A DNA stretch of 64,000 bases from Micromonospora sp. ATCC 39149. GTDB lineage: Bacteria; Actinomycetota; Actinomycetes; Mycobacteriales; Micromonosporaceae. The stretch is taken from positions 5,446,592 through 5,510,591 of the forward strand of contig NZ_GG657738.1 of assembly GCF_000158815.1 (NCBI RefSeq), read 5' to 3'. Each line of letters begins with the position of its first letter. Positions within the stretch are counted from its first letter, which is position 1. The position numbers and the translations under genes were made by a program. Of this stretch, positions 23,871 to 32,970 are shown one piece after another. Under the pieces are notes generated by a model that was not told the origin of the DNA, did not search any database, and was given only the letters and a program-made list of their open reading frames with translations.

Positions 23871-23907
23871 GTAATACTTGATTCATTCCAGAACAGTGGG
23901 CTAGGTT
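23871..23907 (+). promoter_or_regulatory. furA promoter and probable FurA operator
   Basis: TTGATT (23878-23883) and TAGGTT (23902-23907) are 18 bp apart. Initiation 6-8 bp later would fall at or next to the GTG at 23914, and no ribosome site is present, so the furA transcript may be leaderless. The AT-rich stretch overlapping the -35 (TAATACTTGATTCATTCCAG) is the likely operator, as in other actinobacterial furA-katG loci. Confidence 0.55.
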
Positions 23908-23913
23908 TGGTTC

Positions 23914-24342
23914 GTGACGTCCGACTTCGAGACCCAGCTTCGGGCGGTCTCGTTGCGCGTGACCCGGCCCCGGTTGGCGGTGCTCGCAGCGCTGCGCGAC
24001 CATCCGCACGTCGACACCGACACGGTGATCGCCCTGGTGCGGACGGACCAGCCCACGGTCTCCCACCAGGCGGTGTACGACGTGCTGCGTGCGCTCACCG
24101 AGGCCGGTCTGGTGCGGCGCATCCAGCCCGCCGGCGCGACCGCCCGGTACGAGTGCCGGGTGGGGGACAACCACCACCATGTCGTGTGCCGCTCCTGCGG
24201 CACGATCGCCGACGTCGACTGCGCTGTCGGCCATGCCCCCTGTCTCACCGCCTCCGACGACCACGGCTTCAACGTCGACGAGGCGGAGGTTGTCTACTGG
24301 GGCACCTGCCCCGGCTGTGCGACCGACCGCACTTCCCAGTGA
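23914..24342 (+). CDS. furA: FurA/CatR peroxide-responsive repressor
   Basis: 142 residues from GTG at 23914. The N-terminal winged helix (LRVTRPRLAVLAALRDHPHVDTDTVI) is followed by the Fur metal-site signature GDNHHHVVCRSCGTIADVD, with CxxC, and by a second CPGC near the C-terminus. In actinobacteria this regulator uses iron or another metal to sense peroxide and represses its own gene and the downstream katG. The next start is only 23 bp away, so furA-katG is one operon. Confidence 0.93.
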   Translation: MTSDFETQLRAVSLRVTRPRLAVLAALRDHPHVDTDTVIALVRTDQPTVSHQAVYDVLRALTEAGLVRRIQPAGATARYECRVGDNHHHVVCRSCGTIADVDCAVGHAPCLTASDDHGFNVDEAEVVYWGTCPGCATDRTSQ

Positions 24343-24365
24343 TCCGCCAGTCCGGAAGGAAACAG

Positions 24366-26642
24366 ATGAGCGACACCCAGGACAACGTTCCCTCCAGCGC
24401 GCAGGGCGTGGACAGGAAGGAGGCGGCCGGCTGCCCGGTCGCGCACGACTCTGTCACCGCGCACGGCAGCGAGAGCGAGAACCCGGCGATCGACTCGCCG
24501 ACCCCGAAGACCGGAGGTCGTCCGCGTACCAACCGGGACTGGTGGCCCAACCAGCTCGACCTCTCGGTGTTGCACGCCCACTCGCCCAAGGGCAACCCGC
24601 TGGGGGCGGGCTTCAGCTACGCCCAGGAGTTCGCCAAGCTCGACGTCGAGGCCCTCAAGCGGGACATCGTCGACGTTCTCACCACCTCCCAGGACTGGTG
24701 GCCGGCAGACTTCGGCCACTACGGCGGCCTGATGATCCGGATGAGCTGGCACGCCGCAGGTACCTACCGCATCGAGGACGGTCGCGGCGGCGCCGGCGAC
24801 GGCGGCCAGCGGTTCGCCCCGCTCAACAGCTGGCCGGACAACGCCAACCTAGACAAGGCCCGCCGGCTGCTCTGGCCGGTCAAGCAGAAGTACGGCCAGA
24901 AGATCTCATGGGCCGACCTGCTCGTGCTCGCCGGCAACGTCGCCCTGGAGTCGATGGGCTTCAAGACCTTCGGCTTCGGCTTCGGCCGGGAGGACGTGTG
25001 GGAGCCCGAGGAGATCTACTGGGGCCCGGAGGACACCTGGCTCGGTGACGAGCGCTACGCCTCCGAGAAGGAGATGGTGGCCGGCGTCGGGGCGACCGAG
25101 ATGGGCCTCATCTACGTCAACCCGGAGGGCCCCCGTGGCAACGCGGACCCGGCCGCGGCGGCTCACTTCATCCGCGAGACGTTCGCCCGGATGGCGATGA
25201 ACGACGAGGAGACCGTCGCCCTCATCGCCGGTGGCCACACCTTCGGTAAGACCCACGGCGCCGGCGTCGCCGACGGCCACGTGGGCCCCGAGCCCGAGGC
25301 CGCCCCGCTGGAGGCGCAGGGCCTGGGCTGGCTGAGCACCTACGGCAGCGGCAAGGGCGGCGACACGATCACCAGCGGTCTCGAGGTGACGTGGACCGAC
25401 CGGCCGACGCAGTGGAGCAACCGCTTCTTCGAGATCCTCTTCGGCTACGAGTGGGAGCTCACCACGAGCCCCGGTGGCGCGAAGCAGTGGGTCGCCAAGG
25501 ACGCCGAGGCGATCATCCCGGACGCCCACGACCCGTCGAAGAAGCACAAGCCGACGATGCTCACGACCGACCTGTCGCTGCGCGTCGACCCGACGTACGA
25601 GAAGATCTCGCGCCGCTTCCTGGAGAACCCCGACGAGTTCGCGCTGGCGTTCGCCAAGGCCTGGTACAAGCTGCTGCACCGCGACATGGGCCCGGTCAGC
25701 CGCTTCCTCGGGCCGTGGGTCCCGGAGGCCCAGCTCTGGCAGGACCCGGTGCCGGCCGTCGACCACGAGCTGGTGGGTGACGCCGACGTCGCCGCCCTCA
25801 AGGCCAAGGTCCTGGAGTCCGGTCTCACCACCGCCCAGCTTGTCTCCACCGCCTGGGCCTCAGCCGCCACCTACCGGTCCACCGACAAGCGCGGCGGTGC
25901 CAACGGCGCGCGGATCCGGCTCGAACCCCAGCGCAACTGGGAGGTCAACCAGCCCGAGCAGCTCGCGACGGTCCTGGAGACCCTTGAGGGCATCCAGCGG
26001 GAGTTCAACGCCGCCGGCAGCGCGAAGATCTCGCTCGCGGACCTGATCGTGCTGGCCGGCTCGGCCGCCGTCGAGAAGGCGGCGCGTGACGCCGGCGTCG
26101 AGGTGACCGTGCCGTTCCACCCGGGCCGCACCGACGCCAGCCAGGGGCAGACCGACGTCGAGTCGTTCCGGGTCCTCGAGCCGCGCGCCGACGGTTTCCG
26201 CAACTACCTGCGGGCCGGGGAGAAGACCCAGCCGGAGGTGCTGCTCGTCGACCGGGCCTACATGCTGAACCTGACCGCGCCGGAGATGACCGTCCTCGTC
26301 GGCGGCCTGCGCGCCCTCGGGAACAACGTGGGCGGCACCCGGCACGGCGTCCTCACCGACCGGCCCGGCGTGCTCACCAACGACTTCTTCGCCAACCTGC
26401 TCTCCCCGGGCACCCGGTGGAAGGCGTCGGAGTCCGACGAGCACGTGTACGAGATCCGGGACCTGGCCACCGACGAGGTGAAGTGGACCGCCACCGCGGT
26501 CGACCTCATCTTCGGCTCGAACTCCCAGCTGCGGGCACTCGCCGAGGTCTACGCCAGCGAGGACGCGCGCGAGAAGTTCGTGACCGACTTCGTCGCGGCC
26601 TGGACCAAGGTCATGGAACTCGACCGGTTCGACCTCGCCTGA
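24366..26642 (+). CDS. katG: bifunctional catalase-peroxidase KatG
   Basis: 758 residues with a GGAAGGA site. The distal haem motif MIRMSWHAAGTYR carries the catalytic Arg, Trp and His; MGLIYVNPEGP carries the Tyr of the Met-Tyr-Trp crosslink; GGHTFGKTHG carries the proximal His. The second, non-haem half follows from about residue 430. It decomposes hydrogen peroxide and acts as a peroxidase in the cytoplasm. It is controlled by FurA, encoded just upstream. Length and motifs are complete. Confidence 0.97.
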   Translation: MSDTQDNVPSSAQGVDRKEAAGCPVAHDSVTAHGSESENPAIDSPTPKTGGRPRTNRDWWPNQLDLSVLHAHSPKGNPLGAGFSYAQEFAKLDVEALKRDIVDVLTTSQDWWPADFGHYGGLMIRMSWHAAGTYRIEDGRGGAGDGGQRFAPLNSWPDNANLDKARRLLWPVKQKYGQKISWADLLVLAGNVALESMGFKTFGFGFGREDVWEPEEIYWGPEDTWLGDERYASEKEMVAGVGATEMGLIYVNPEGPRGNADPAAAAHFIRETFARMAMNDEETVALIAGGHTFGKTHGAGVADGHVGPEPEAAPLEAQGLGWLSTYGSGKGGDTITSGLEVTWTDRPTQWSNRFFEILFGYEWELTTSPGGAKQWVAKDAEAIIPDAHDPSKKHKPTMLTTDLSLRVDPTYEKISRRFLENPDEFALAFAKAWYKLLHRDMGPVSRFLGPWVPEAQLWQDPVPAVDHELVGDADVAALKAKVLESGLTTAQLVSTAWASAATYRSTDKRGGANGARIRLEPQRNWEVNQPEQLATVLETLEGIQREFNAAGSAKISLADLIVLAGSAAVEKAARDAGVEVTVPFHPGRTDASQGQTDVESFRVLEPRADGFRNYLRAGEKTQPEVLLVDRAYMLNLTAPEMTVLVGGLRALGNNVGGTRHGVLTDRPGVLTNDFFANLLSPGTRWKASESDEHVYEIRDLATDEVKWTATAVDLIFGSNSQLRALAEVYASEDAREKFVTDFVAAWTKVMELDRFDLA

Positions 26643-26658
26643 TCCGGTTTCCACCGGC

Positions 26659-26695
26659 GAGCCCCGGTCGATCCACCAGCGATCGACCGGGGCTC
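26659..26695 (+). terminator. hairpin terminator after katG
   Basis: GAGCCCCGGTCGAT (26659-26672) pairs perfectly with ATCGACCGGGGCTC (26682-26695) around a 9-nt loop, 17 bp after the katG stop. There is no T-run, as is common in high-GC actinobacteria. Confidence 0.75.
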
Positions 26696-26696
26696 G

Positions 26697-26777
26697 TCCG
26701 CACCACGGGCGGTCGTCGCCGCCGACGCGGCGGGCAACGAGTTCTGCCTGCTCAAGGCCCGGCTCAACCCGCTCTGA
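26697..26777 (+). pseudogene. C-terminal scrap of a VOC/glyoxalase-like gene
   Basis: The frame RAVVAADAAGNEFCLLKARL, ending at the stop 26775-26777, matches the final strand of VOC-superfamily proteins (DPxGNEFCxL). It starts immediately after the katG terminator with no upstream part, so it is a deletion relic. Confidence 0.5.
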
Positions 26778-26827
26778 CCGGCCGGCGCACCGGCGCCGCC
26801 GACCCCGGGCCCGCAGGTGGCAGAGCC

Positions 26828-27745
26828 CTAGCCCCAGGGCAAGCGCGACCGTTCTTCCCAGTACCGGACGCTGGGCACGGCCACGTCCTCGGGCCGGGCG
26901 GGATCGCCGCTGACCCTCTCGGCCCGCAGGTTCGAGGCCAACTGGTCGACGGTCGCGGCCCCGGAGAGCACCATGGTCGCCCAGGGCTGGCGCAGCGCCG
27001 CCGCGAGCGCGGCGGCGTCGCCGGGGGCGTGCGCACCCACGGCGAGACGGCCGTTGGCGAGCGCCTCCTTCACGATGACCAGGCACCCCGCCTCGTGCGC
27101 CTCGGCGAGCGCCGGCCCGGCGCTGGGCTCCAGGAGATTCCAGGTGGCCTGCACGCTGCGGAACAGCGGCCGTCCGTCGACCCGTACGTCGAGTGCCGCC
27201 CGGATCGTTTCGGCCTGCGACGGGCCGCTGGTCGAAAGCCCGATCACCGTGCCCCGCGCGGCGAGATCGGCGAGCCGCCGGTGCAGCTCCGCGTCGCGCA
27301 GCGCGGGACTGTCCACGGTGACCGAATGGACCTGGTACAGGTCGACGCGGTCGCCGAGCAGCGCCCGCGTCTCGCCGAGCTGCCGCTCGAACGTGGCGAC
27401 GCCGTGGTCCTTGACCTCGTGCACGTCGGCATCCATCCGCCATCCGGCGGTGTAGGTGTAGCCCCACTTGCTGCCGACGACGACGTCGTGGGCGTCCGGC
27501 CGGGCGTGCAGCCACTGGGCGAGGAACTCCTCGGCCCGGCCGTAGGAGCGGGCGACGTCGACGTACCGGATGCCGGCCGCGTACGCCCGATCGAGCAACT
27601 CGTGGGCGCGGGCGCGCATGGCCTCGACCGTGCGGTCGGCCGGCAGGTCCGTGGCGCGGCCGAGATTGATGTAGCCCGGCCGACCCACGGCCGCCAGCCC
27701 CAGCCCGATCCGCGAGGCTCCGGCCAGCCGGTCGACGATGTCCAC
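26828..27745 (-). CDS. aldo/keto reductase
   Basis: 305 residues from GTG at 27745. It shows the TIM-barrel sequence of the family: LLDRAYAAGIRYVDVARSYGRAE with the catalytic Asp and Tyr, VVVGSKWGY with the Lys, a DLYQVHSV strand with the His, and VIGLSTSG. NAD(P)H-dependent reduction of an aldehyde or ketone is expected; the substrate is unknown. The start is chosen because the longer frame runs through the divergent promoter region. It is divergent from the frameshifted SDR. Confidence 0.87.
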   Translation of the reverse strand: MDIVDRLAGASRIGLGLAAVGRPGYINLGRATDLPADRTVEAMRARAHELLDRAYAAGIRYVDVARSYGRAEEFLAQWLHARPDAHDVVVGSKWGYTYTAGWRMDADVHEVKDHGVATFERQLGETRALLGDRVDLYQVHSVTVDSPALRDAELHRRLADLAARGTVIGLSTSGPSQAETIRAALDVRVDGRPLFRSVQATWNLLEPSAGPALAEAHEAGCLVIVKEALANGRLAVGAHAPGDAAALAAALRQPWATMVLSGAATVDQLASNLRAERVSGDPARPEDVAVPSVRYWEERSRLPWG

Positions 27746-27881
27746 GATCCCATCTAACACCCCCGGCCGCCGGGCGGGGACGGCGCGGATGCCGGGTGTG
27801 CGGAACGCGGTTGATCGCCCGCGACCCTCAGCCCATGCTGCCGGGAGCCGGAACCACACCGGCCGTATCGGAGGTGAGACG

Positions 27882-28687
27882 GTGAGCAGTCCGCAGAACG
27901 GTCACGTCGCGATCGTCACGGGAGCAAACCACGGAATCGGCGCGGCGATCGCCCGGGGGCTCGCCCGGACCGGCTGCGCGGTGCTCTGCGCGTACTGGCG
28001 GGTGCACGACCCGGCCGGCCACGGCCTGCCCGACGAGTACCGCCGCAGCCGGGCCCGCGACGCCGATTCGGTGGTGTCGGCGATCCGTCAGGCGGGCGGC
28101 CGGGCGGTCGCCGTCGAGCAGGACCTGCGGGTCCCGGAGGCCGCCGGCCTCCTTTTCGACGCGGCCGAGGAGGCGTTCGGGCCGGTCGACATCCTGATCA
28201 ACAATGCCACCGGCTGGGTCGCGGACACCTTCACCCCGGCCTCGACCGACCGGCACGGGCGGGCGCTGCAACCGGTCACCGCGGCGTCCTGGTCGCAGCA
28301 GTTCACCGTCGACGCGATGGCTCCGGCGCTGCTGATCGGCGAGTTCGCCCGCCGGCACGCGGCGCGCGGCGCGCGCTGGGGACGGATCGTCGGGCTGACC
28401 TCCGGCAGCAGCGGCGGTTTTCCGGAGGAGGTTTCCTACGGCGCGGCCAAGGCCGCGCAGGAGAACTACACGATGTCGGCGGCGGCGGAGCTGGCCCCGT
28501 TCGGGATCACGCGAACATGGTCCACCCGCCGGTGACCGACACCGGGTGGGTCACCGACCCCGTCCGGCAGTACGTCGCGGACAGCGGCACCCACCTGGCC
28601 ACCCCGGAACAGGTCGCCGAGGTGATCTGCCATCTCGCCTCCGACGCCGCCGCCCTGATCAGCGGCAACCGCATCCACCTGCGGTGA
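27882..28687 (+). pseudogene. SDR oxidoreductase with a single-base frameshift
   Basis: From GTG at 27882 (GGAGGTGAGA upstream) the frame encodes a normal SDR: VTGANHGIGAAIARGLA, a long insert typical of 3-oxoacyl-ACP-reductase-like proteins, LINNATGW, and YGAAKAA as the Tyr/Lys site. Near 28513 one G appears to be lost (ACGCGAAC where ACGGCGAAC is expected). The remainder, NMVHPPVTDTGWVTDPVRQY to SGNRIHLR, continues in another frame to 28687. Everything else is intact, so this is either a very recent pseudogene or a base-calling error. Confidence 0.8.
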
Positions 28688-28776
28688 CCCGTGGCGCGGT
28701 ACGGGTCACCATGGCGGGACCATCCGTGAGAGCCTGGCCACACCTCGTCCTCTTCCCCCGACCGGAGGCACCCGCC

Positions 28777-30315
28777 ATGCACCCGCATCCCGTCCGACGC
28801 GGGCTGGCCGCGCTCGTCGCCCCCGTCGCGTTCGTCGTGGTCTCCACCGGTGCCGCTGTGGCCGCCGCACCGGCCGAGGATGTGACGCTCTACGCCAACA
28901 GCGTGACCGTCGCGCCCGGCGGCCCGCAGAAGTGGGTTTCGCTCCGCTCGCTGCCCGACCGGCCCTTCGGCACGTACACGGTGCGGGTGGACCGCAGCGA
29001 GGTCGCCGCGTTCGCCGAGGTCGAGGAGGGCGACGACCGGGGTTCGTGTACGACGGCGGGTGAGATCCTCACCTGCGCGATGACCGACGACGGCGAGGAT
29101 TCGAGCCTGCTCAGCCTGGCCGTGACGGCGCGGGCGGGTGCGGCGGCGGGCCAGCGGGGCACCCTGGCGTTCACGGTCACCGCGCCCGGCGTGGGCACCG
29201 CTACGTACCGCTCCACCGTCACCACCGGCGAGGGGGTCGACCTCGCCGCCGAACGGCAACTCCCGCTCGACGGCAAGCCCGGTGCCCGGGTCGACGTCCC
29301 GCTGACGGTGACCAACCGGGGCACGAAGACCGTGCACGGCCTGGTGCTGTACCTGTCCGGCTCCTACGGGTTCACCCCGTCGAAGCGGTACGAGAACTGC
29401 GAGTACACCGACCTGGCACTCGACGACAGCAGCTTCGCCTGCACCTTCGACGACTCGCTGGCACCCGGGGCGACGGTCCGGGTGGACCCCACGTTCGGCG
29501 GGACCATCCCGGCCGACGCCTGGGCGCCGAACCTGCACTACAGCTTCGCCCTGTGGTTCACCCCGGCCGACTGGGAGGAGTTCCGTGCCCAGTACTCGCC
29601 GGCCGAGCCGTTGGGCAGCAGGGGCACCGACGCGGCCCTGACGCTGGTGTCGGCCGGCGGCGCGCAACGGGCCCGGGCGCTCGACCAGATCGACACCAAC
29701 CCGGTGGACAACGAAACCCGGGTCACGCTGACCGTCGCCGGTGACCAGCGCGGCGACGCCGCCGCGCAGGGCGCCACCGTCACCGGTGCGGTCGGGGCCA
29801 CCGTGCCGCTGACCGTCGGCTACCGCAACAACGGCCCGGCGCGCATCGGGCCCAGCGGCCAGCGGGGCCTCAACATCGCCACCATGGTGACGCTGCCGGA
29901 GGGTGTCACCGCCGTGACGGTGTCGAAGTCCTGTGTCGACCCGGACGAGGACGAGTGGAAGCCGGGCAAGCCCGGCGCGCGGGTCTACGAGTGCTCTGCC
30001 CGTGGCACGATCCCCCGGGGCGAGCGGGTGACCTTCGACTTCACGCTGCGGGTCGACCGGGCCGGCAGCCAGACCGGAACGGTGAAGCTGCACACCTTCG
30101 ACGGCGACGGCCCGGTCAAGGACCTGGACCCGGGCAACGACACCGCGAAGATCACGGTCAAGCAGGCCGGCGGCACCGGCGGCGGTGACGGCGGGTCGCT
30201 GCCGATCACCGGTGCCCCCACCGGCCTGATCGCCGGCCTCGGTGGCCTGTTGGTCGCCGCCGGCGCGGGCGGCTACCTGCTGGCCCGCCGTCGACGCACC
30301 CGTTTCGTCGCCTGA
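28777..30315 (+). CDS. secreted cell-wall protein with LPITG sorting signal
   Basis: 512 residues. The signal peptide ends near residue 32 (AVAAAPA). The body is beta-rich and built of DUF11-like Ig modules: VDVPLTVTNRGTKTVHGL and VPLTVGYRNNGPARIG, with AKITVKQA closing the last. The C-terminus has Gly spacer, LPITG, a hydrophobic span and RRRRTR, a complete sortase signal, so the protein is probably covalently linked to peptidoglycan. No sortase gene is nearby. ATG at 28777 follows GGAGG. Confidence 0.85.
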   Translation: MHPHPVRRGLAALVAPVAFVVVSTGAAVAAAPAEDVTLYANSVTVAPGGPQKWVSLRSLPDRPFGTYTVRVDRSEVAAFAEVEEGDDRGSCTTAGEILTCAMTDDGEDSSLLSLAVTARAGAAAGQRGTLAFTVTAPGVGTATYRSTVTTGEGVDLAAERQLPLDGKPGARVDVPLTVTNRGTKTVHGLVLYLSGSYGFTPSKRYENCEYTDLALDDSSFACTFDDSLAPGATVRVDPTFGGTIPADAWAPNLHYSFALWFTPADWEEFRAQYSPAEPLGSRGTDAALTLVSAGGAQRARALDQIDTNPVDNETRVTLTVAGDQRGDAAAQGATVTGAVGATVPLTVGYRNNGPARIGPSGQRGLNIATMVTLPEGVTAVTVSKSCVDPDEDEWKPGKPGARVYECSARGTIPRGERVTFDFTLRVDRAGSQTGTVKLHTFDGDGPVKDLDPGNDTAKITVKQAGGTGGGDGGSLPITGAPTGLIAGLGGLLVAAGAGGYLLARRRRTRFVA

Positions 30316-30344
30316 TCCGGCGGCACCACCTCGACCTGTGCCAC

Positions 30345-30381
30345 ACCAGGTGGGCGCTGCGGGCCGTAGCGCCCACCTGGT
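30345..30381 (+). terminator. hairpin terminator after the LPITG protein gene
   Basis: ACCAGGTGGGCGCT and its complement (30368-30381) form a perfect 14-bp stem with a 9-nt loop, 30 bp after the stop. The AT-rich TATAGATTGACTAGTTTAAA just downstream (30381-30400) is the likely promoter region of the AA10 gene. Confidence 0.8.
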
Positions 30382-30513
30382 ATAGATTGACTAGTTTAAA
30401 TGCATGTGGGAGTCTGCCAGGCAGGGCCGCAGCGGGAGCCACCCAATCAGGCGCGGGAGCGGGCAACTCCCGGCTGTCCGGGTGTCGTCGTCCGACTCTC
30501 CCTGGAGGGCTCC

Positions 30514-31590
30514 GTGTCCACACTCGTCCAACCACGTCGCATTCCCCTCGTGGCGTGGCTACTCGCCGTCGGCGCGGCCACCGTGCTGCTGCTGACCACC
30601 GCCCTGGCCAACCCGGCCGCCGCCCACGGCTCCACCGTCGACCCCGCGTCCCGCAACTACGGCTGCTGGGCCCGCTGGGGCGCCGACTTCCAGAACCCGG
30701 CCATGGCCACCGAGGACCCGATGTGCTGGCAGGCCTGGCAGTACAACAGCTCGGCCATGTGGAACTGGAACGGCCTGTACCGCGAGGGCGTCGCCGGCAA
30801 CCACCAGGCCGCCATCCCCGACGGCCAGCTGTGCAGCGCGGGCCGCACCGGCGACGGCCGGTACAACTCGCTCGACGCGGTCGGCGCGTGGAAGACCACC
30901 AACGTCGCCAACAGCTTCCGGGTCAAGCTCTGGGACCAGGCCAGTCACGGCGCCGACTACATCCGGGTGTACGTGACCAAGCAGGGCTTCGACGCCCTGA
31001 CCAAGCCGCTGGCCTGGGGTGACCTGGAGCTGGTCGGCCAGATCGGCAACACCCCGGCGTCGCAGTGGCCGACCAAGGAGAGCCAGGGGGTGTCGATCCA
31101 GATCCCGGCAAACGCGCCGGGGCGCACCGGCCGGCACATCGTCTACACCATCTGGCAGGCCAGCCACTCGGACCAGTCCTACTACCTGTGCAGCGACGTG
31201 AACTTCGGCGGCACGACCACCCCGCCCCCGACCACCCCGCCGCCGACCACCCCGCCGCCGACCACCCCGCCCCCGACGACCCCGCCGGCCTCCGCCGGCT
31301 GCTCGGCCGTCTACAAGCCAGTCGGCCAGTGGTCCGGCGGCTTCCAGGGTGAGGTCGAGGTGACCGCCGGCAGCGGCGCGATCCGGGGCTGGACGGTCAC
31401 CTGGAGGTGGGCCGGCGGCCAGCAGATCATCTCGTCCTGGAGCGCCACGGTCACCACCAGCGGGTCGACCGTGACCGCCAGGAACGCCAACTACAACGGC
31501 ACGCTTGCGGCCGGGGGGAAGGCCAGCTTCGGCTTCACCGGCTCCGGGGCGGCCAGCACCCCGACCCTGAGCTGCACCGCGACGGCCTAA
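30514..31590 (+). CDS. secreted AA10 lytic polysaccharide monooxygenase with CBM2
   Basis: 358 residues from GTG at 30514 (GGAGG upstream). The signal peptide ends ANPAAA so that the mature chain begins with His38, the copper-brace N-terminus required in LPMOs. The second brace His is in LWDQASHGADYI, and IWQASHSDQSYYLCSDV closes the domain near 225. A PPPTT repeat linker leads to a CBM2 (about 255-358, GCSAVYKPVGQWSGGFQGEV). AA10 enzymes oxidatively cleave crystalline chitin or cellulose; CBM2 favours cellulose here. It is convergent with the NB-ARC gene with no gap. Confidence 0.93.
   Translation: MSTLVQPRRIPLVAWLLAVGAATVLLLTTALANPAAAHGSTVDPASRNYGCWARWGADFQNPAMATEDPMCWQAWQYNSSAMWNWNGLYREGVAGNHQAAIPDGQLCSAGRTGDGRYNSLDAVGAWKTTNVANSFRVKLWDQASHGADYIRVYVTKQGFDALTKPLAWGDLELVGQIGNTPASQWPTKESQGVSIQIPANAPGRTGRHIVYTIWQASHSDQSYYLCSDVNFGGTTTPPPTTPPPTTPPPTTPPPTTPPASAGCSAVYKPVGQWSGGFQGEVEVTAGSGAIRGWTVTWRWAGGQQIISSWSATVTTSGSTVTARNANYNGTLAAGGKASFGFTGSGAASTPTLSCTATA
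31219..31290 (+). repeat. 15-bp tandem repeat encoding the PPPTT linker
   Basis: About five near-identical copies of a CCGACCACCCCGCCG unit encode the Pro/Thr linker between the LPMO and CBM2 domains. Copy number is likely to vary between strains. Confidence 0.75.
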
Positions 31591-32760
31591 TCAGCGGCTG
31601 GGCCGCCCCCGACTCCGCGTCGGGGGCGGCCTGGCGCTGGCCGCCGGGCTGACCGGCTGCACGCGCGGCCAGGCATGGTCCGGGGTGAATACCGACGCCA
31701 CCCGCGCCGGTGCGGCCACCCTGGCCACGGTCGTCACGGCGAGGGTGGCCGTGCGCTGGGCGGTCATCCGCTCCGCCGCGACCCGCAGAGCCAGCGGCCG
31801 GCCGCCGCAGCGCCGGACCAGGTCGTACGCGGACTCGGGGTCGGCGTCGACCCGGTCGCCGATCAGCCCGCGCAGCAGCTCGAATCCTGCCTCGGCGCTC
31901 AGCGGGCCCAGCTCCAGCCGCCGCGCGCCGTGCCGCACGACCAGCTCGGCCAGGCCGTCCCGGCTGGTCACCAGGACCAGGCAGCCGGGCGAGCCGGGCA
32001 GCAGGGGACGCACCTGCTCGACGGTGCTCGCGTTGTCGAGCAGCACCAGCATCCGGCGGCCGGACATCCGGGTGCGGTAGCGGGCGGCCAGGGCAGCGGG
32101 GGTGGCGGGCAGGTCGGCGGTGGCGACGCCGAGGGCGTTGAGGAAGGCCGTGAGCACCTCGACCGGTGTCGGCGGCTGCCCCGGAGCATCCCCGCGCAGG
32201 TCCGCATAGAGTTGGCCGTCGGGGAAGTACCCGGCGACCCGGTGCGCCCAGTGCACGGCCAGCGCGCTCTTGCCGATCCCGGTCGTGCCGGTGAGTAGCA
32301 CCGTCATCATCGCCGCGCGGGTCGCGCCCTCGGCGCGTAGGTCGTCGAGCGCGGCGCGGACCGGGCCGCGCCCGGTGAACGGCAGCACGTCCGGGGGTAG
32401 TTCCCGGGGCACGGTGGCGACCCCGCCCGGTGCCCACGGCCGGGCGTGCGAGGCGGGGCCGGGACCGTAGTCGAGCGACTGGAAGCGGTTGGCCCGGCGC
32501 CACAGCGCGGCGAACTCGTCGACGTCGCCGCCGAGCACCTGGACGATCTCGCCCACCACCTCCCACCGGGCCAGGCGGGGGCGGGCGAAGGCCGCGTGGA
32601 TCGACGTCGGGTTGATGCCCCGGGGCCGCCGCTCTGCGCGGGTGAGCTGTTGCAGCCGGCGCACGCTGGGCTGACCGGCGGCGAGGTGGAGGGCGTGTAG
32701 TCGGTCGTAGAAGTCGGCGACGGGACCTGCTGGCACGAGGGGGCGGGTGAGCCGGCCCAT
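31591..32760 (-). CDS. HTH/NB-ARC STAND-type regulator, 3'-truncated
   Basis: 389 residues from ATG at 32760 (GGGGAGA upstream). The N-terminus is a helical DNA- or peptide-binding-like module (residues 1-90). An NB-ARC ATPase follows with Walker A LTGTTGIGKSALAVHWAH (near 150), Walker B RRMLVLLDNA, and LVTSRD. The family continues with winged-helix and TPR domains after GGRPLALRVAAERM; here the sequence turns into low-complexity Pro/Arg residues encoded by the opposing terminator. It therefore seems to have lost its sensor half and may be inactive or act as a fragment. Confidence 0.75.
   Translation of the reverse strand: MGRLTRPLVPAGPVADFYDRLHALHLAAGQPSVRRLQQLTRAERRPRGINPTSIHAAFARPRLARWEVVGEIVQVLGGDVDEFAALWRRANRFQSLDYGPGPASHARPWAPGGVATVPRELPPDVLPFTGRGPVRAALDDLRAEGATRAAMMTVLLTGTTGIGKSALAVHWAHRVAGYFPDGQLYADLRGDAPGQPPTPVEVLTAFLNALGVATADLPATPAALAARYRTRMSGRRMLVLLDNASTVEQVRPLLPGSPGCLVLVTSRDGLAELVVRHGARRLELGPLSAEAGFELLRGLIGDRVDADPESAYDLVRRCGGRPLALRVAAERMTAQRTATLAVTTVARVAAPARVASVFTPDHAWPRVQPVSPAASARPPPTRSRGRPSR
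31601..31631. terminator. perfect-stem terminator of the AA10 gene, inside the opposing frame
   Basis: GGCCGCCCCCGAC (31601-31613) pairs with its full complement at 31619-31631 around TCCGC, 10 bp after the AA10 stop. The open frame of the opposing NB-ARC gene runs through it, which argues that the last residues of that frame are not native. Confidence 0.8.
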
Positions 32761-32970
32761 TGGCGTTCTCCCCACATTTTGACGCTGGTCCGGAGGTGAC
32801 TACCGAGTTCTACCACTCTCCGATGTTGACTCGTTGCGGTCAGTCATGTCACGGACACACTGTCAGCGACAGAGTTGACGGCCCCGGGTGCTTCCGCTGC
32901 CGTTTCACGGCCCCGCATGCTGTGCCAAGCGCTTAGACGAGCGCCAATGTGATTTGTGGGAGGGGAACGA

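Larger units (their letters stand above)
23592..23913. other. 322-bp divergent gap between the XRE gene and furA
   Basis: The left 40 bp hold the XRE direct repeats and the right 60 bp the furA promoter. The middle (about 23640-23850) is GC-rich and shows no gene or clear structure. Confidence 0.5.

Noticed and set aside
25860..27515. 551-residue minus-strand frame spanning the katG 3' end and the aldo/keto reductase
   Set aside because: Out of frame with the real reductase and antisense to katG; it crosses the katG terminator.
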